Below, one piece after another: positions 1 through 5,053 of a DNA stretch of 11,522 nucleotides (its first letter is position 1; each line of letters begins with the position of its first letter). The DNA lies in the NCBI GenBank assembly GCA_017554835.1, contig JAFZHO010000092.1:1-11522 (forward strand), read 5' to 3'. The notes under the pieces were generated by a model that was not told the origin of the DNA, ran no database searches, and saw only the letters and a program-made list of their open reading frames with translations. The DNA comes from Clostridia bacterium (GTDB lineage Bacteria > Bacillota > Clostridia > Oscillospirales > RGIG7773). The translations under genes were made by a program, and so were the position numbers.

Positions 1-48
1 AACTACGGAAATGGAATTGACCGTTTGTATGTCAGAGAAATAAAATAG
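1..48 (+). CDS. C-terminal end of an unidentified gene (partial)
   Basis: Frame 1 reads 15 sense codons (NYGNGIDRLYVREIK) and then TAG at 46-48. The residues look like genuine coding sequence, but the fragment is too short to assign to a family. The stop is followed by non-coding DNA rich in hairpins, as expected at a gene end. The gene starts upstream of the window, so its function cannot be judged here. It could also be a chance open stretch. Confidence 0.45.
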   Translation, partial: NYGNGIDRLYVREIK

Positions 49-102
49 ACTATTCATTAAATTCCAATTTATCGAATAGATGATATTTGTTTAGAAAAGG
101 TT

Positions 103-145
103 TTTAGGTTCTCCTAAAGTACGGAAAATGTTATATACATTTTCC
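103..145. repeat. Two adjacent inverted repeats downstream of the partial gene
   Basis: The first is a 6-bp stem (TTTAGG at 103-108, CCTAAA at 113-118) with a 4-nt loop. Five bases later comes a perfect 9-bp stem (GGAAAATGT at 123-131, ACATTTTCC at 137-145) with a 5-nt loop. Neither is followed by a run of T on either strand, so they are not ordinary intrinsic terminators. They could fold in the 3' untranslated RNA of the gene ending at 48, or be part of the repeat element that follows. No protein is encoded here. Confidence 0.6.
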
Positions 146-171
146 CTGCTTGTTACGGTATGAGACAAAAC

Positions 172-206
172 AAAAAGCCTCCCTTGTGTAAAGGGGGCCT
201 TTTCTT
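172..206. terminator. Bidirectional intrinsic terminator-like hairpin
   Basis: The left arm (173-185, A-rich then GCCTCCCTT) pairs with the right arm (191-203, AAGGGGGCC then T-rich) with one mismatch and one G-U pair. The loop is about five bases. Read on the plus strand the stem is followed by TTTTCTT; on the minus strand it runs into TTTTTGTTTTG. It can therefore end transcripts both from the plus-strand gene that stops at 48 and from the minus-strand cysteine-rich gene that stops at 297. The core also resembles half of the Clostridial intergenic repeat that follows it. Confidence 0.6.
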
Positions 207-256
207 GCCTCTCACTTTGGGAGAGGTGGCCGAGTGAAACGAGGACGGAGAGGGAA
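207..256. repeat. Clostridia-type intergenic inverted-repeat element
   Basis: CCTCTC at 208-213 can pair perfectly with GAGAGG at 221-226, and a second GAGAGG at 248-253 offers an alternative partner. Between them lies GGCCGAG...CGAGG, which resembles the inner hairpin of a repeat I recall from many Clostridia genomes (a GCCTCCC... arm, then GAGGTGGC, an inner GCCGAG hairpin, then GGAGGGA). The match to that family is from memory, not a search. The element is non-coding; the minus-strand reading frame across it (91-285) looks like the artefactual translation such repeats give. Its far boundary is uncertain and may extend to about 295. Confidence 0.55.
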
Positions 257-296
257 TCTTTATTACGGTCGGCTATGGAATCCACCCCCTACCATC

Positions 297-482
297 TTAG
301 AAAATGTTTTTTGTCTCTTCCTCATATTTATCCAATAATTTTTTTCGCAAAATTGCCAATTGACTTTCGTCAATATCAACGAGAATACATTCCCGGCATC
401 TGCCTGATTCATCTATGGAAATTTTCTTTAATAAGCATTTTCCCTTCGACCAATATATGCAAAAATTATTATCGCAGTTCAT
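297..482 (-). CDS. Small five-cysteine protein, probable metal binder, function unknown
   Basis: This encodes 61 residues with cysteines at 3, 8, 16, 29 and 32 (C-x4-C-x7-C-x12-C-x2-C), followed by an acidic and basic helical tail (about 38-58). The opening NCDNNFCIY and the CRECI block resemble small uncharacterised proteins I recall as common in Clostridia. The cysteine spacing suggests a small metal site, but no ligand can be proved. It has no signal peptide and no membrane segment, so it is probably cytoplasmic. The start is ATG at 480-482, preceded by AAGGG about nine bases upstream and a perfect TATAAT further up (504-499). It is divergent from the small plus-strand gene at 608 and faces the terminator at 172-206. 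The plus-strand frame opposite it (275-535) has no family resemblance or ribosome site. Confidence 0.7.
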   Translation of the reverse strand: MNCDNNFCIYWSKGKCLLKKISIDESGRCRECILVDIDESQLAILRKKLLDKYEEETKNIF

Positions 483-498
483 TTTATCACGCCCTTAA

Positions 499-504
499 AT
501 TATA
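499..504 (-). promoter_or_regulatory. Probable -10 element of the cysteine-rich gene
   Basis: Read on the minus strand these six bases are TATAAT, 17 bases upstream of the ATG at 482. No good -35 hexamer lies 16-18 bases further upstream. The promoter is therefore either weak, dependent on an activator, or miscalled. The start point would fall close to the ribosome site, giving a very short leader. Confidence 0.35.
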
Positions 505-531
505 TTGCAATTCATATCATAAGGGATTTTA

Positions 532-561
532 TTGAAAAATGCAACCATTTGTGGTTATATA
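532..561 (+). promoter_or_regulatory. Putative promoter and operator-like repeats of the ribbon-helix-helix gene
   Basis: TTGAAA (532-537) and TATATA (556-561) are 18 bases apart, a plausible sigma-A promoter about 47 bases upstream of the ATG at 608. Between the two hexamers sits an inverted repeat, AACCA (543-547) and TGGTT (552-556) around TTTG. A 9-base direct repeat AAATGCAAC (537-545 and 561-569) flanks the -10 region. Such placement is typical of a repressor site, and autoregulation by the downstream ribbon-helix-helix-like protein is a reasonable inference. Binding is not shown. Confidence 0.4.
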
Positions 562-607
562 AATGCAACAAATTTTAAGCATAATATTAAGTATAGGAGA
601 TGATATT

Positions 608-784
608 ATGTTTAAAGTAGATAAAGAATATAAATCGGCAAATATTTCACGAACAATAAGATTTACGGAGTCCTTATTTGAGCAACTAAATAAAACAGCG
701 GCGGAAAATAATATTTCATTTAATTTGCTTGTTTTGCAGTGCTGCAAATATGCTCTCGACCACCAAGAAAAAGAAGAAAAATAA
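608..784 (+). CDS. Small ribbon-helix-helix-like protein (Arc/CopG-type fold), possible DNA binder
   Basis: This encodes 58 residues. Residues 14-20 (SRTIRFT) form an alternating pattern suited to the DNA-contacting beta strand. Residues 21-34 (ESLFEQLNKTAAEN) suit helix 1, and 37-51 (SFNLLVLQCCKYALD) suit helix 2, with NISFNLLV at the usual turn. This is the general layout of Arc/CopG/MetJ-type proteins, and similar short proteins are common in Clostridia. The start is ATG at 608, because AGGAGA (595-600) lies seven bases ahead of it; the earlier in-frame ATG at 563 has no ribosome site and overlaps the promoter region. It ends directly at a strong terminator. No toxin gene is adjacent, so a toxin-antitoxin role is not supported. 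Transcription is opposite to replication and to the neighbouring operon. Confidence 0.75.
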   Translation: MFKVDKEYKSANISRTIRFTESLFEQLNKTAAENNISFNLLVLQCCKYALDHQEKEEK

Positions 785-791
785 AAAAAAG

Positions 792-824
792 AAAACGCCT
801 TCGGTTAATCCGAAGGCGTTTTTT
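792..824. terminator. Bidirectional intrinsic terminator
   Basis: A perfect 13-bp stem (792-804 with 810-822, core ACGCCTTCGG) closes a 5-base TTAAT loop. It is followed by a T run on the plus strand and preceded by a long A run (783-790), which is a T run on the minus strand. It sits between the stop of the small plus-strand gene (784) and the stop of glyQS (825), so it ends both convergent transcripts. This marks the end of the rpmH-glyQS operon. Confidence 0.92.
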
Positions 825-2207
825 CTAAAATTCCATTAGTTTTTCGATATATGCTTCAAGTTCGTCTATTTTTATTCTCTTCTGTTCCATTGAGTCTCTG
901 TCACGAACTGTTACCATTTTGTCTTCAAGAGAATCAAAGTCATAAGTGATACAAACGGGAGTTCCGATTTCGTCCTGACGGCGATATCTTTTTCCGATTG
1001 AACCTGCTTCGTCAAAGTCTACGCAGAATTTCTTTGAAAGGTTATTATAAACTTCTTCTGCCTGTTCTGATAATTTTTTAGAAAGTGGCAATACCGCTGC
1101 TTTGAATGGTGCAAGAGCAGGGTGAAGTCTCATAACGACTCTCGTATCGTTTTTCTCAGCGTCAACTACCTCTTCGTCGTATGCTTCGCAAAGAAAAGCA
1201 AGGGCAACACGGTCTGCGCCAAGAGATGGCTCAACAACGTATGGAACGTATTTTTCGTTTGTTTCAGGGTCGAAATATTCCATACTTTCGCCTGAATGAG
1301 TCTGATGAGCTTTAAGGTCAAAGTCAGTTCTATCTGCGATTCCCCATAGCTCGCCAAATCCGAATGGGAATAAAAATTCGATATCTGTTGTTGCGTTTGA
1401 ATAGTGGGAAAGCTCTTCTTTTTCGTGGTCACGAAGGCGAAGGTTTTCCTCTTTTATACCAAGAGATAGAAGGAAGTTTTTGCAGTAACTTCTATAGAAA
1501 TCAAACCATTCAAGGTCTGTTCCCGGTTTGCAGAAGAATTCAAGTTCCATCTGCTCGAACTCACGGGTTCTGAAAGTGAAGTTACCCGGCGTAATCTCGT
1601 TTCTGAAAGATTTACCAACCTGACAAACACCAAAAGGAACTTTCTTTCTTGTTGTTCTCTGGATGCTTTTGAAGTTTACGAAAATACCCTGAGCGGTTTC
1701 AGGACGAAGATAAAGCTCGTTTTTGCTATCTTCCGTTACGCCCTGGAAAGTTTTGAACATAAGGTTAAAGTTTCTGATATCGGTAAAGTCAGTGCTTTCG
1801 CAATCAGGACATTTAACCCCTTTTTCTTTAATGAAGTTTGCCATTTCTTCGAAGCTCCAGCCCGCAGGAACGGTTCCCGTCTGGTCTTCGATAAGCTGGT
1901 CGGCACGGTGACGGGTTTTGCAGTTTTTGCAGTCCATAAGAGGATCGGAGAATCCTCCAACGTGGCCTGATGCAACCCATACTTTTGGATTCATCAAAAT
2001 TGCGCTATCAAGTCCTACGTTATTTGGAATTTCATAAACGAATTTTTTCCACCAAGCTTTTTTAACGTTATTTTTGAATTCTACGCCAAGAGGTCCGTAG
2101 TCCCAGGTATTTGCAAGACCACCATAAATTTCACTACCACTGAAAACAAAGCCCCTGTTTTTGCAAAGAGAGACTATTTGCTCCATAGTTTTTTCGTTAT
2201 TTTTCAT
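825..2207 (-). CDS. glyQS: Glycyl-tRNA synthetase, dimeric (alpha2) type
   Basis: This encodes 460 residues, the usual length for the single-chain bacterial enzyme that charges tRNA-Gly in the cytoplasm. Residues 1-60 contain the class II opening (GFVFSGSEIYGGLANTWDYGPLG). Cysteine pairs at 93/96 (CKNC) and 133/136 (CPDC) form a likely zinc-ribbon insertion. Motif 2 is at 201-224 (FRNEI, then FRTREFEQME), and motif 3 is at 326-339 (EPSLGADRVALAFL). An anticodon-binding domain runs from about 362 to the end (LHPALAPFKAAVLPL, then DEAGSIGKRYRRQDEIGTP). The ATG at 2205-2207 lies inside the end of jag and overlaps it by 11 bases; AAGG-GG within jag is the ribosome site. It is the last gene of the leftward operon. 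No T-box leader can fit upstream, although many Firmicutes glycyl-tRNA synthetase genes have one. Identity is certain. Confidence 0.98.
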   Translation of the reverse strand: MKNNEKTMEQIVSLCKNRGFVFSGSEIYGGLANTWDYGPLGVEFKNNVKKAWWKKFVYEIPNNVGLDSAILMNPKVWVASGHVGGFSDPLMDCKNCKTRHRADQLIEDQTGTVPAGWSFEEMANFIKEKGVKCPDCESTDFTDIRNFNLMFKTFQGVTEDSKNELYLRPETAQGIFVNFKSIQRTTRKKVPFGVCQVGKSFRNEITPGNFTFRTREFEQMELEFFCKPGTDLEWFDFYRSYCKNFLLSLGIKEENLRLRDHEKEELSHYSNATTDIEFLFPFGFGELWGIADRTDFDLKAHQTHSGESMEYFDPETNEKYVPYVVEPSLGADRVALAFLCEAYDEEVVDAEKNDTRVVMRLHPALAPFKAAVLPLSKKLSEQAEEVYNNLSKKFCVDFDEAGSIGKRYRRQDEIGTPVCITYDFDSLEDKMVTVRDRDSMEQKRIKIDELEAYIEKLMEF

Positions 2208-2985
2208 TTTTCTGCACCGCCTTGCTGTTTTTTTCTACTGCTATAACAACTTTTCTCTTTGGTTCCTGACCAACGGAATAAGTTACGATTCCTGAAAATT
2301 CCTGAAGTGTTGCGTGAAGAATTCTTCTCTCATAAGGTGGCATTGGCTCAAAGGTATAGCTTCTGCCTGATTTAAGAACCTTTTTCGCAGTTCTTTTTGC
2401 TAAATCTTCAAGAGTTTTTTCTCTTTTTTCTCTGTAATTTTCGGTATTTATAAATACCTTTATCATTCCTGAGTTTCTTTCGTTTATTGCAAGAGAGGTA
2501 AGATACTGAATAGAATCAAGGGTTTCGCCTCTTCTTCCGATCAAAACGCCCATATCCTCCCCGGCAATATCAATAATCATGTTTCTGCCTTCCATAGAAA
2601 CGGAAAGGTCAACCTTTTTGCCTAAGATTTTTTCGCAAAGAGGCGCAAGAAATTCTACTGCTTTTTTCTCATATTCTGAGAAATCTTCTGCCGTTTCTTT
2701 CTTTGGAGCGCTGCTTTTTGCGGGAGCTTTTACTTCTTTTTCAGCGGCAGCCTTCGCTGCTTCTTTCGCTGCTTTTTGTTTTGCGATTTCTGCCTCTTCT
2801 TCAGCGGTCATTTCAACAAAAACTTTGATTTTTGCCATTTCGCCGCCAAGTCCGAGAAAACCTTTTTTGCCCGTTGAAACTACTTCGTAGCCGGTAAGGT
2901 CATCTTCTGCAATGCAAAGATTTGCGCAGGCACTTTTTATAGCAAGTTCAAGGGTTTTGCCCTCGAAGTATAATTCTTTCTGCAT
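2197..2985 (-). CDS. khpB: Jag/KhpB RNA-binding protein (Jag-N, KH and R3H domains)
   Basis: The family is an RNA-binding regulator that partners with KhpA and is linked in other Firmicutes to cell division, elongation or spore formation. I count 262 residues. A Jag-N domain at 1-57 carries KKGFLGLG (40-47). An Ala/Lys/Glu-rich linker spans about 58-105. The KH domain (about 125-182) has its GRRG loop at 150-153 followed by ETLDSIQYL. The R3H domain (about 190-251) carries the R-x3-H motif at R220/H224. The start is the ATG at 2983-2985: AGGAGG precedes it at proper spacing and the Jag-N domain begins at once with QKELYFEGKT. A longer reading to 3054 would overlap yidC by 68 bases and add a basic non-homologous leader, so I reject it. 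It begins one base after the yidC stop. Confidence 0.95.
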   Translation of the reverse strand: MQKELYFEGKTLELAIKSACANLCIAEDDLTGYEVVSTGKKGFLGLGGEMAKIKVFVEMTAEEEAEIAKQKAAKEAAKAAAEKEVKAPAKSSAPKKETAEDFSEYEKKAVEFLAPLCEKILGKKVDLSVSMEGRNMIIDIAGEDMGVLIGRRGETLDSIQYLTSLAINERNSGMIKVFINTENYREKREKTLEDLAKRTAKKVLKSGRSYTFEPMPPYERRILHATLQEFSGIVTYSVGQEPKRKVVIAVEKNSKAVQKNEK

Positions 2986-2986
2986 T

Positions 2987-3994
2987 TTATTCTTCCTCCT
3001 GAGATTCTTTCTGAGGTTTATTATTTGCCGCCTTTTTCTCTGCTTCAAATTCAAGCATTAAGGCCTTTTTTTCCTCTTCGATTCTTTCCATATTTCTTCT
3101 GCGCGCTTCGGCACGTTTTTCTTCTTTGTCCTCAAATTTTTCCATATATTTCTCTGCAGGCATAAGCTTATTTAAAAGAATTGTCTGGAAAATAGATGCA
3201 ACGTTTGAAAATGCCCAGTAAATTGATACTGCCGCAGGGAACCATAGTCCCATAAAGAAGGACATAGCCGGCATCATTACGTATGAAGTGATTTTCATTG
3301 AAAGACCCTGAGCTGCGCCGCCGTTCTGAGGGTTAACTTTATTATTTATAAATGAGAATAATACTGAGGTTGCCGCAGAGATAAGTGGTATTATCACAAG
3401 GGCTGAAGTCAAAGATGGAGTCTGAGTCAAATCAAGAGCATTTATTCCGAAAAGATGGAAATCTATCATTTCAAAATCTTTATCAAGAATGCCTGTTGAT
3501 TTTAGGTTTTCAACGTATTCGGGAAGCTTATGAGCAATATTAAGCTCATAGTTAACAATAGTTTTTTCGTCAACGGGAACTCCCTGAAGATTCATAATCT
3601 TCTGAATGCTGACTAAAGTTGCAGTAGAAATATTATTTATAAAAGATAGTGGTCTTCTTGCAACCTGATAGATACCCATAATTATAGGCATCTGAATCAA
3701 AAGAGGACCGCACCCGCCCATAGGATTTACGCCCTCTTTCATATAAAGGTCGTTAATCTCCTGCTGAGCTTTCTGAGGGTTATTGCTATATTTTTTCTTG
3801 ATTTTTTCGATTTTTGGTTGAAGTCTTCTCGTTTCCAGAACTGATTTCTGCTGTTTAATACCAAATGGTAGCATAACTATTTTAGTTATAAAAGAAAACA
3901 CAATAAGGGATAAAACGTAGCTTCCCGTAAGGCCATATAAAAATTTTATAACGTAGCCGAATGGGGTTGCAATCAAATTAAGTAATGCAGTCAT
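2987..3994 (-). CDS. yidC: YidC/Oxa1/SpoIIIJ membrane protein insertase
   Basis: The protein inserts and folds membrane proteins, alone or with the Sec translocon. I count 335 residues. The first membrane region (about 12-44) ends in SFITKIVMLPFGIKQQKS. A cytoplasmic hairpin (about 50-90, LQPKIEKIKKKYSNNPQK) follows. GVNPMGGCGPLLIQMPIIMGIY (88-109) starts the second membrane segment, and further segments lie at about 196-216, 235-255 and 256-276. The groove residue that is arginine in SpoIIIJ and E. coli YidC aligns with K38 here. There is no N-terminal lipobox cysteine, unlike the Bacillus homologues. A long outer loop (about 115-195) separates segments two and three. The C-terminal tail (about 285-335) is highly charged. 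A GGAGG site precedes the ATG, 20 bases after yidD. Confidence 0.96.
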   Translation of the reverse strand: MTALLNLIATPFGYVIKFLYGLTGSYVLSLIVFSFITKIVMLPFGIKQQKSVLETRRLQPKIEKIKKKYSNNPQKAQQEINDLYMKEGVNPMGGCGPLLIQMPIIMGIYQVARRPLSFINNISTATLVSIQKIMNLQGVPVDEKTIVNYELNIAHKLPEYVENLKSTGILDKDFEMIDFHLFGINALDLTQTPSLTSALVIIPLISAATSVLFSFINNKVNPQNGGAAQGLSMKITSYVMMPAMSFFMGLWFPAAVSIYWAFSNVASIFQTILLNKLMPAEKYMEKFEDKEEKRAEARRRNMERIEEEKKALMLEFEAEKKAANNKPQKESQEEE

Positions 3995-4014
3995 TTCTTT
4001 CCTCCAAGTTATTT

Positions 4015-4224
4015 TTACGGAACCTTATCTATTCCGCCGGGATTAAAAGGGTTGCATCTTATAAGCCGTCTTATAGTGAGATACGTTCCTTTTAAAACTC
4101 CGTATTTTTCATATGCTTCTATTGCATACTGGCTGCAGGTCGGATAAAATCTGCAGCATGGTTTTTTTAATGGAGAGATATATTTCCTATATAGTTTTAT
4201 CAGAAATATTATAATCTTTTTCAT
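4015..4224 (-). CDS. yidD: YidD, membrane protein insertion efficiency factor
   Basis: This encodes 69 residues, a normal length. The N-terminus (1-19) is a basic amphipathic/hydrophobic helix (KKIIIFLIKLYRKYISPL), typical of this inner-face peripheral membrane protein. The family signature CCRFYPTCSQYAIEAYEKYG lies at 23-42, and RCNPFNPGGIDKVP at the C-terminus. Cysteines are at 23, 24, 30 and 57. YidD helps substrates reach YidC, whose gene follows 20 bases downstream. Its ATG overlaps the rnpA stop by one base (TAATG arrangement), so translational coupling is likely; the ribosome site of its own is poor (GAGAG). Confidence 0.96.
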   Translation of the reverse strand: MKKIIIFLIKLYRKYISPLKKPCCRFYPTCSQYAIEAYEKYGVLKGTYLTIRRLIRCNPFNPGGIDKVP

Positions 4225-4580
4225 TAACTCTCTTGCCTTTCCGAAGGGCTTTTAATCATTTTTGCCATCTCAAAAAGCTTATATAACTCAGAATATACCT
4301 GAGTGGATTTTACGTAGGGAGTTTTTCCACGGGCGACAAGGACTATATCATATCCTTCGTGCAAGCTATCCTCCAAACGAAAAAACGCTTCCCTCAGAAC
4401 TCGTCTCGACCTATTTCGCATAACGGCGTTGCCGATTTTTTTGCTGGTGGTTAAGCCAAGGCGATTGATTTTTTGCCCGTTTTTGCGGCAATACATAACA
4501 ACATAAGGGGAAGGAAAGTTTTTTCCTCTGTAATATGCTCTTTTGAAATCGCTGTTTTCAACAATTGATATTGTTTTCAT
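4224..4580 (-). CDS. rnpA: Ribonuclease P protein component
   Basis: This is the protein subunit that binds RNase P RNA and helps cut the 5' leader from precursor tRNA. I count 118 residues, a normal length. The basic RNR box runs at 47-64 (KKIGNAVMRNRSRRVLRE). The usual N-terminal region with a FKRAYYRGK stretch (12-20) and the central YDIVLVARGK (77-86) are both present. The start is the ATG at 4578-4580; its ribosome site (GTGAG or GAG) is weak, unlike most genes here. A hairpin in the leader and a terminator after rpmH lie upstream, so expression may be held below that of L34. Confidence 0.96.
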   Translation of the reverse strand: MKTISIVENSDFKRAYYRGKNFPSPYVVMYCRKNGQKINRLGLTTSKKIGNAVMRNRSRRVLREAFFRLEDSLHEGYDIVLVARGKTPYVKSTQVYSELYKLFEMAKMIKSPSERQES

Positions 4581-4601
4581 TTCTCACGCTCTTTTTCTCT
4601 C

Positions 4602-4631
4602 AAGGTGAAGAGATTTTTCTTCTTCCACCTT
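4602..4631 (-). promoter_or_regulatory. Hairpin in the rnpA leader
   Basis: AAGGTG (4602-4607) pairs with CACCTT (4626-4631). After a one-base bulge the stem continues AAGA (4608-4611) with TCTT (4621-4624), leaving a 9-base loop. It lies between the rpmH terminator and the rnpA start. It is not followed by a T run on the minus strand, so it is not a terminator. It may protect the 5' end of processed rnpA mRNA or influence its translation; this is inference. Confidence 0.45.
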
Positions 4632-4634
4632 AAC

Positions 4635-4666
4635 AAACAAAAAGGCCACCGCTATCCGTGGCCTTC
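4635..4666 (-). terminator. Intrinsic terminator or attenuator between rpmH and rnpA
   Basis: An 8-bp perfect stem (AAGGCCAC at 4642-4649 with GTGGCCTT at 4658-4665) closes an 8-base loop. On the minus strand it is followed by TTTTTGTTTG. It lies 11 bases after the rpmH stop. No separate good promoter for rnpA is evident, so partial read-through is the likely source of rnpA and downstream mRNA. Confidence 0.8.
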
Positions 4667-4676
4667 TGGTCTATTA

Positions 4677-4811
4677 TTAGTGAGTTAATCTTTTTCTTCC
4701 TCTAGCTCTTCTTCTTGCTAAAACTTTTCTGCCGTTGGAAGTTCTCATTCTTTTTCTGAAGCCGTGCTCTTTGCTTCTCTGTCTTTTCTTTGGCTGATAT
4801 GTTCTTACCAC
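4677..4811 (-). CDS. rpmH: 50S ribosomal protein L34
   Basis: This short gene encodes 44 residues, exactly the family's usual length. It opens with VRTYQPKKRQRSKEHGFRKR and ends with VLARRRARGRKRLTH, the classic very basic L34 sequence of the large ribosomal subunit. The start is GTG at 4809-4811, because the family sequence begins there and AAGGAGGTG (4826-4818) is placed ideally before it; no ATG is available. It is the first gene of the leftward operon, with a consensus promoter about 110 bases upstream and a terminator just after its stop. Confidence 0.97.
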   Translation of the reverse strand: MVRTYQPKKRQRSKEHGFRKRMRTSNGRKVLARRRARGRKRLTH

Positions 4812-4840
4812 GAAAAACACCTCCTTCAATTTCTGATAAA

Positions 4841-4888
4841 TACCGTCAAAAGGTATGTCGCCCTATCTTTTGACGCTACCTATCGGTA
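4841..4888 (-). promoter_or_regulatory. Structured 5' leader of rpmH
   Basis: A perfect 9-bp inverted repeat, CGTCAAAAG (4844-4852) and CTTTTGACG (4867-4875), extends inward by a G-U and two A-U pairs to leave an 8-base loop. Directly beside it is a 4-bp hairpin, TACC (4877-4880) and GGTA (4885-4888). The outer bases TACCG (4841-4845) could instead pair with CGGTA (4884-4888), an alternative fold that would compete with both. No T run follows the stem, so it is not a terminator. The large stem ends about 18 bases before the ribosome site. Control of L34 synthesis or mRNA stability is a plausible role but is unproven. Confidence 0.55.
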
Positions 4889-4923
4889 AATATAGTGATA
4901 GTAATTTCATAATAGCACATAAC

Positions 4924-4952
4924 ATTATATATTTACCTTGTCTTTTTGTCAA
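4924..4952 (-). promoter_or_regulatory. Consensus sigma-A promoter of the rpmH-glyQS operon
   Basis: On the minus strand TTGACA (4952-4947) and TATAAT (4929-4924) are separated by exactly 17 bases, a perfect match to the housekeeping consensus. Transcription would start near 4917 and give a leader of about 105 bases before the GTG at 4811. It is back to back with the dnaA promoter, with about 40 bases between the two -35 elements. Confidence 0.92.
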
Positions 4953-4992
4953 GCATTTTTTAATTATTTACTGTTTTTTACTGTTTTTTTAA

Positions 4993-5021
4993 TTGAAAAA
5001 ATTTCGCTTTTGTGTTACAAT
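4993..5021 (+). promoter_or_regulatory. Sigma-A promoter of the dnaA operon, extended -10
   Basis: TTGAAA (4993-4998) and TACAAT (5016-5021) are 17 bases apart, and TGT immediately precedes the -10 as an extended -10 element. The start would be near 5028, leaving a leader of about 150 bases. No equally good promoter lies nearer to dnaA. Confidence 0.85.
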
Positions 5022-5026
5022 AAATT

Positions 5027-5053
5027 AGGTATATTTTTCTCCTTTATATACCT
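5027..5053 (+). promoter_or_regulatory. Hairpin at the 5' end of the dnaA leader
   Basis: AGGTATAT (5027-5034) pairs perfectly with ATATACCT (5046-5053) around an 11-base pyrimidine-rich loop. Because the predicted start is at about 5028, the dnaA mRNA would begin almost exactly with this stem. That position is typical of 5' stabilising structures. There is no T run, so premature termination is unlikely. Confidence 0.5.

Noticed and set aside
91..285. Minus-strand 64-residue reading frame across the intergenic repeat
   Set aside because: It is the translation of a non-coding hairpin repeat and terminator; there is no ribosome site and no coherent protein pattern.
275..535. Plus-strand 86-residue reading frame
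   Set aside because: It lies antisense to the five-cysteine gene, which has a recognisable sequence, a -10 element and an acceptable ribosome site; this frame has neither.
563..607. Upstream ATG that would extend the ribbon-helix-helix protein by 15 residues
   Set aside because: No ribosome site precedes it and it overlaps the probable promoter; AGGAGA is ideally spaced for the ATG at 608.
608..784. Toxin-antitoxin system based on the RHH-like protein
   Set aside because: The gene is followed directly by a terminator and its divergent neighbour looks like a small metal-binding protein, not a known toxin family. There is no co-transcribed partner.
1364..1573. Plus-strand frames within glyQS, and similar shadow frames within jag, dnaA, dnaN and gyrB
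   Set aside because: They overlap genes with unmistakable family motifs and show no ribosome sites or recognisable domains of their own.
2986..3054. Longer start for jag/khpB inside yidC
   Set aside because: It would add 23 basic residues not seen in the family; the AGGAGG site and the Jag-N domain fit the ATG at 2985.
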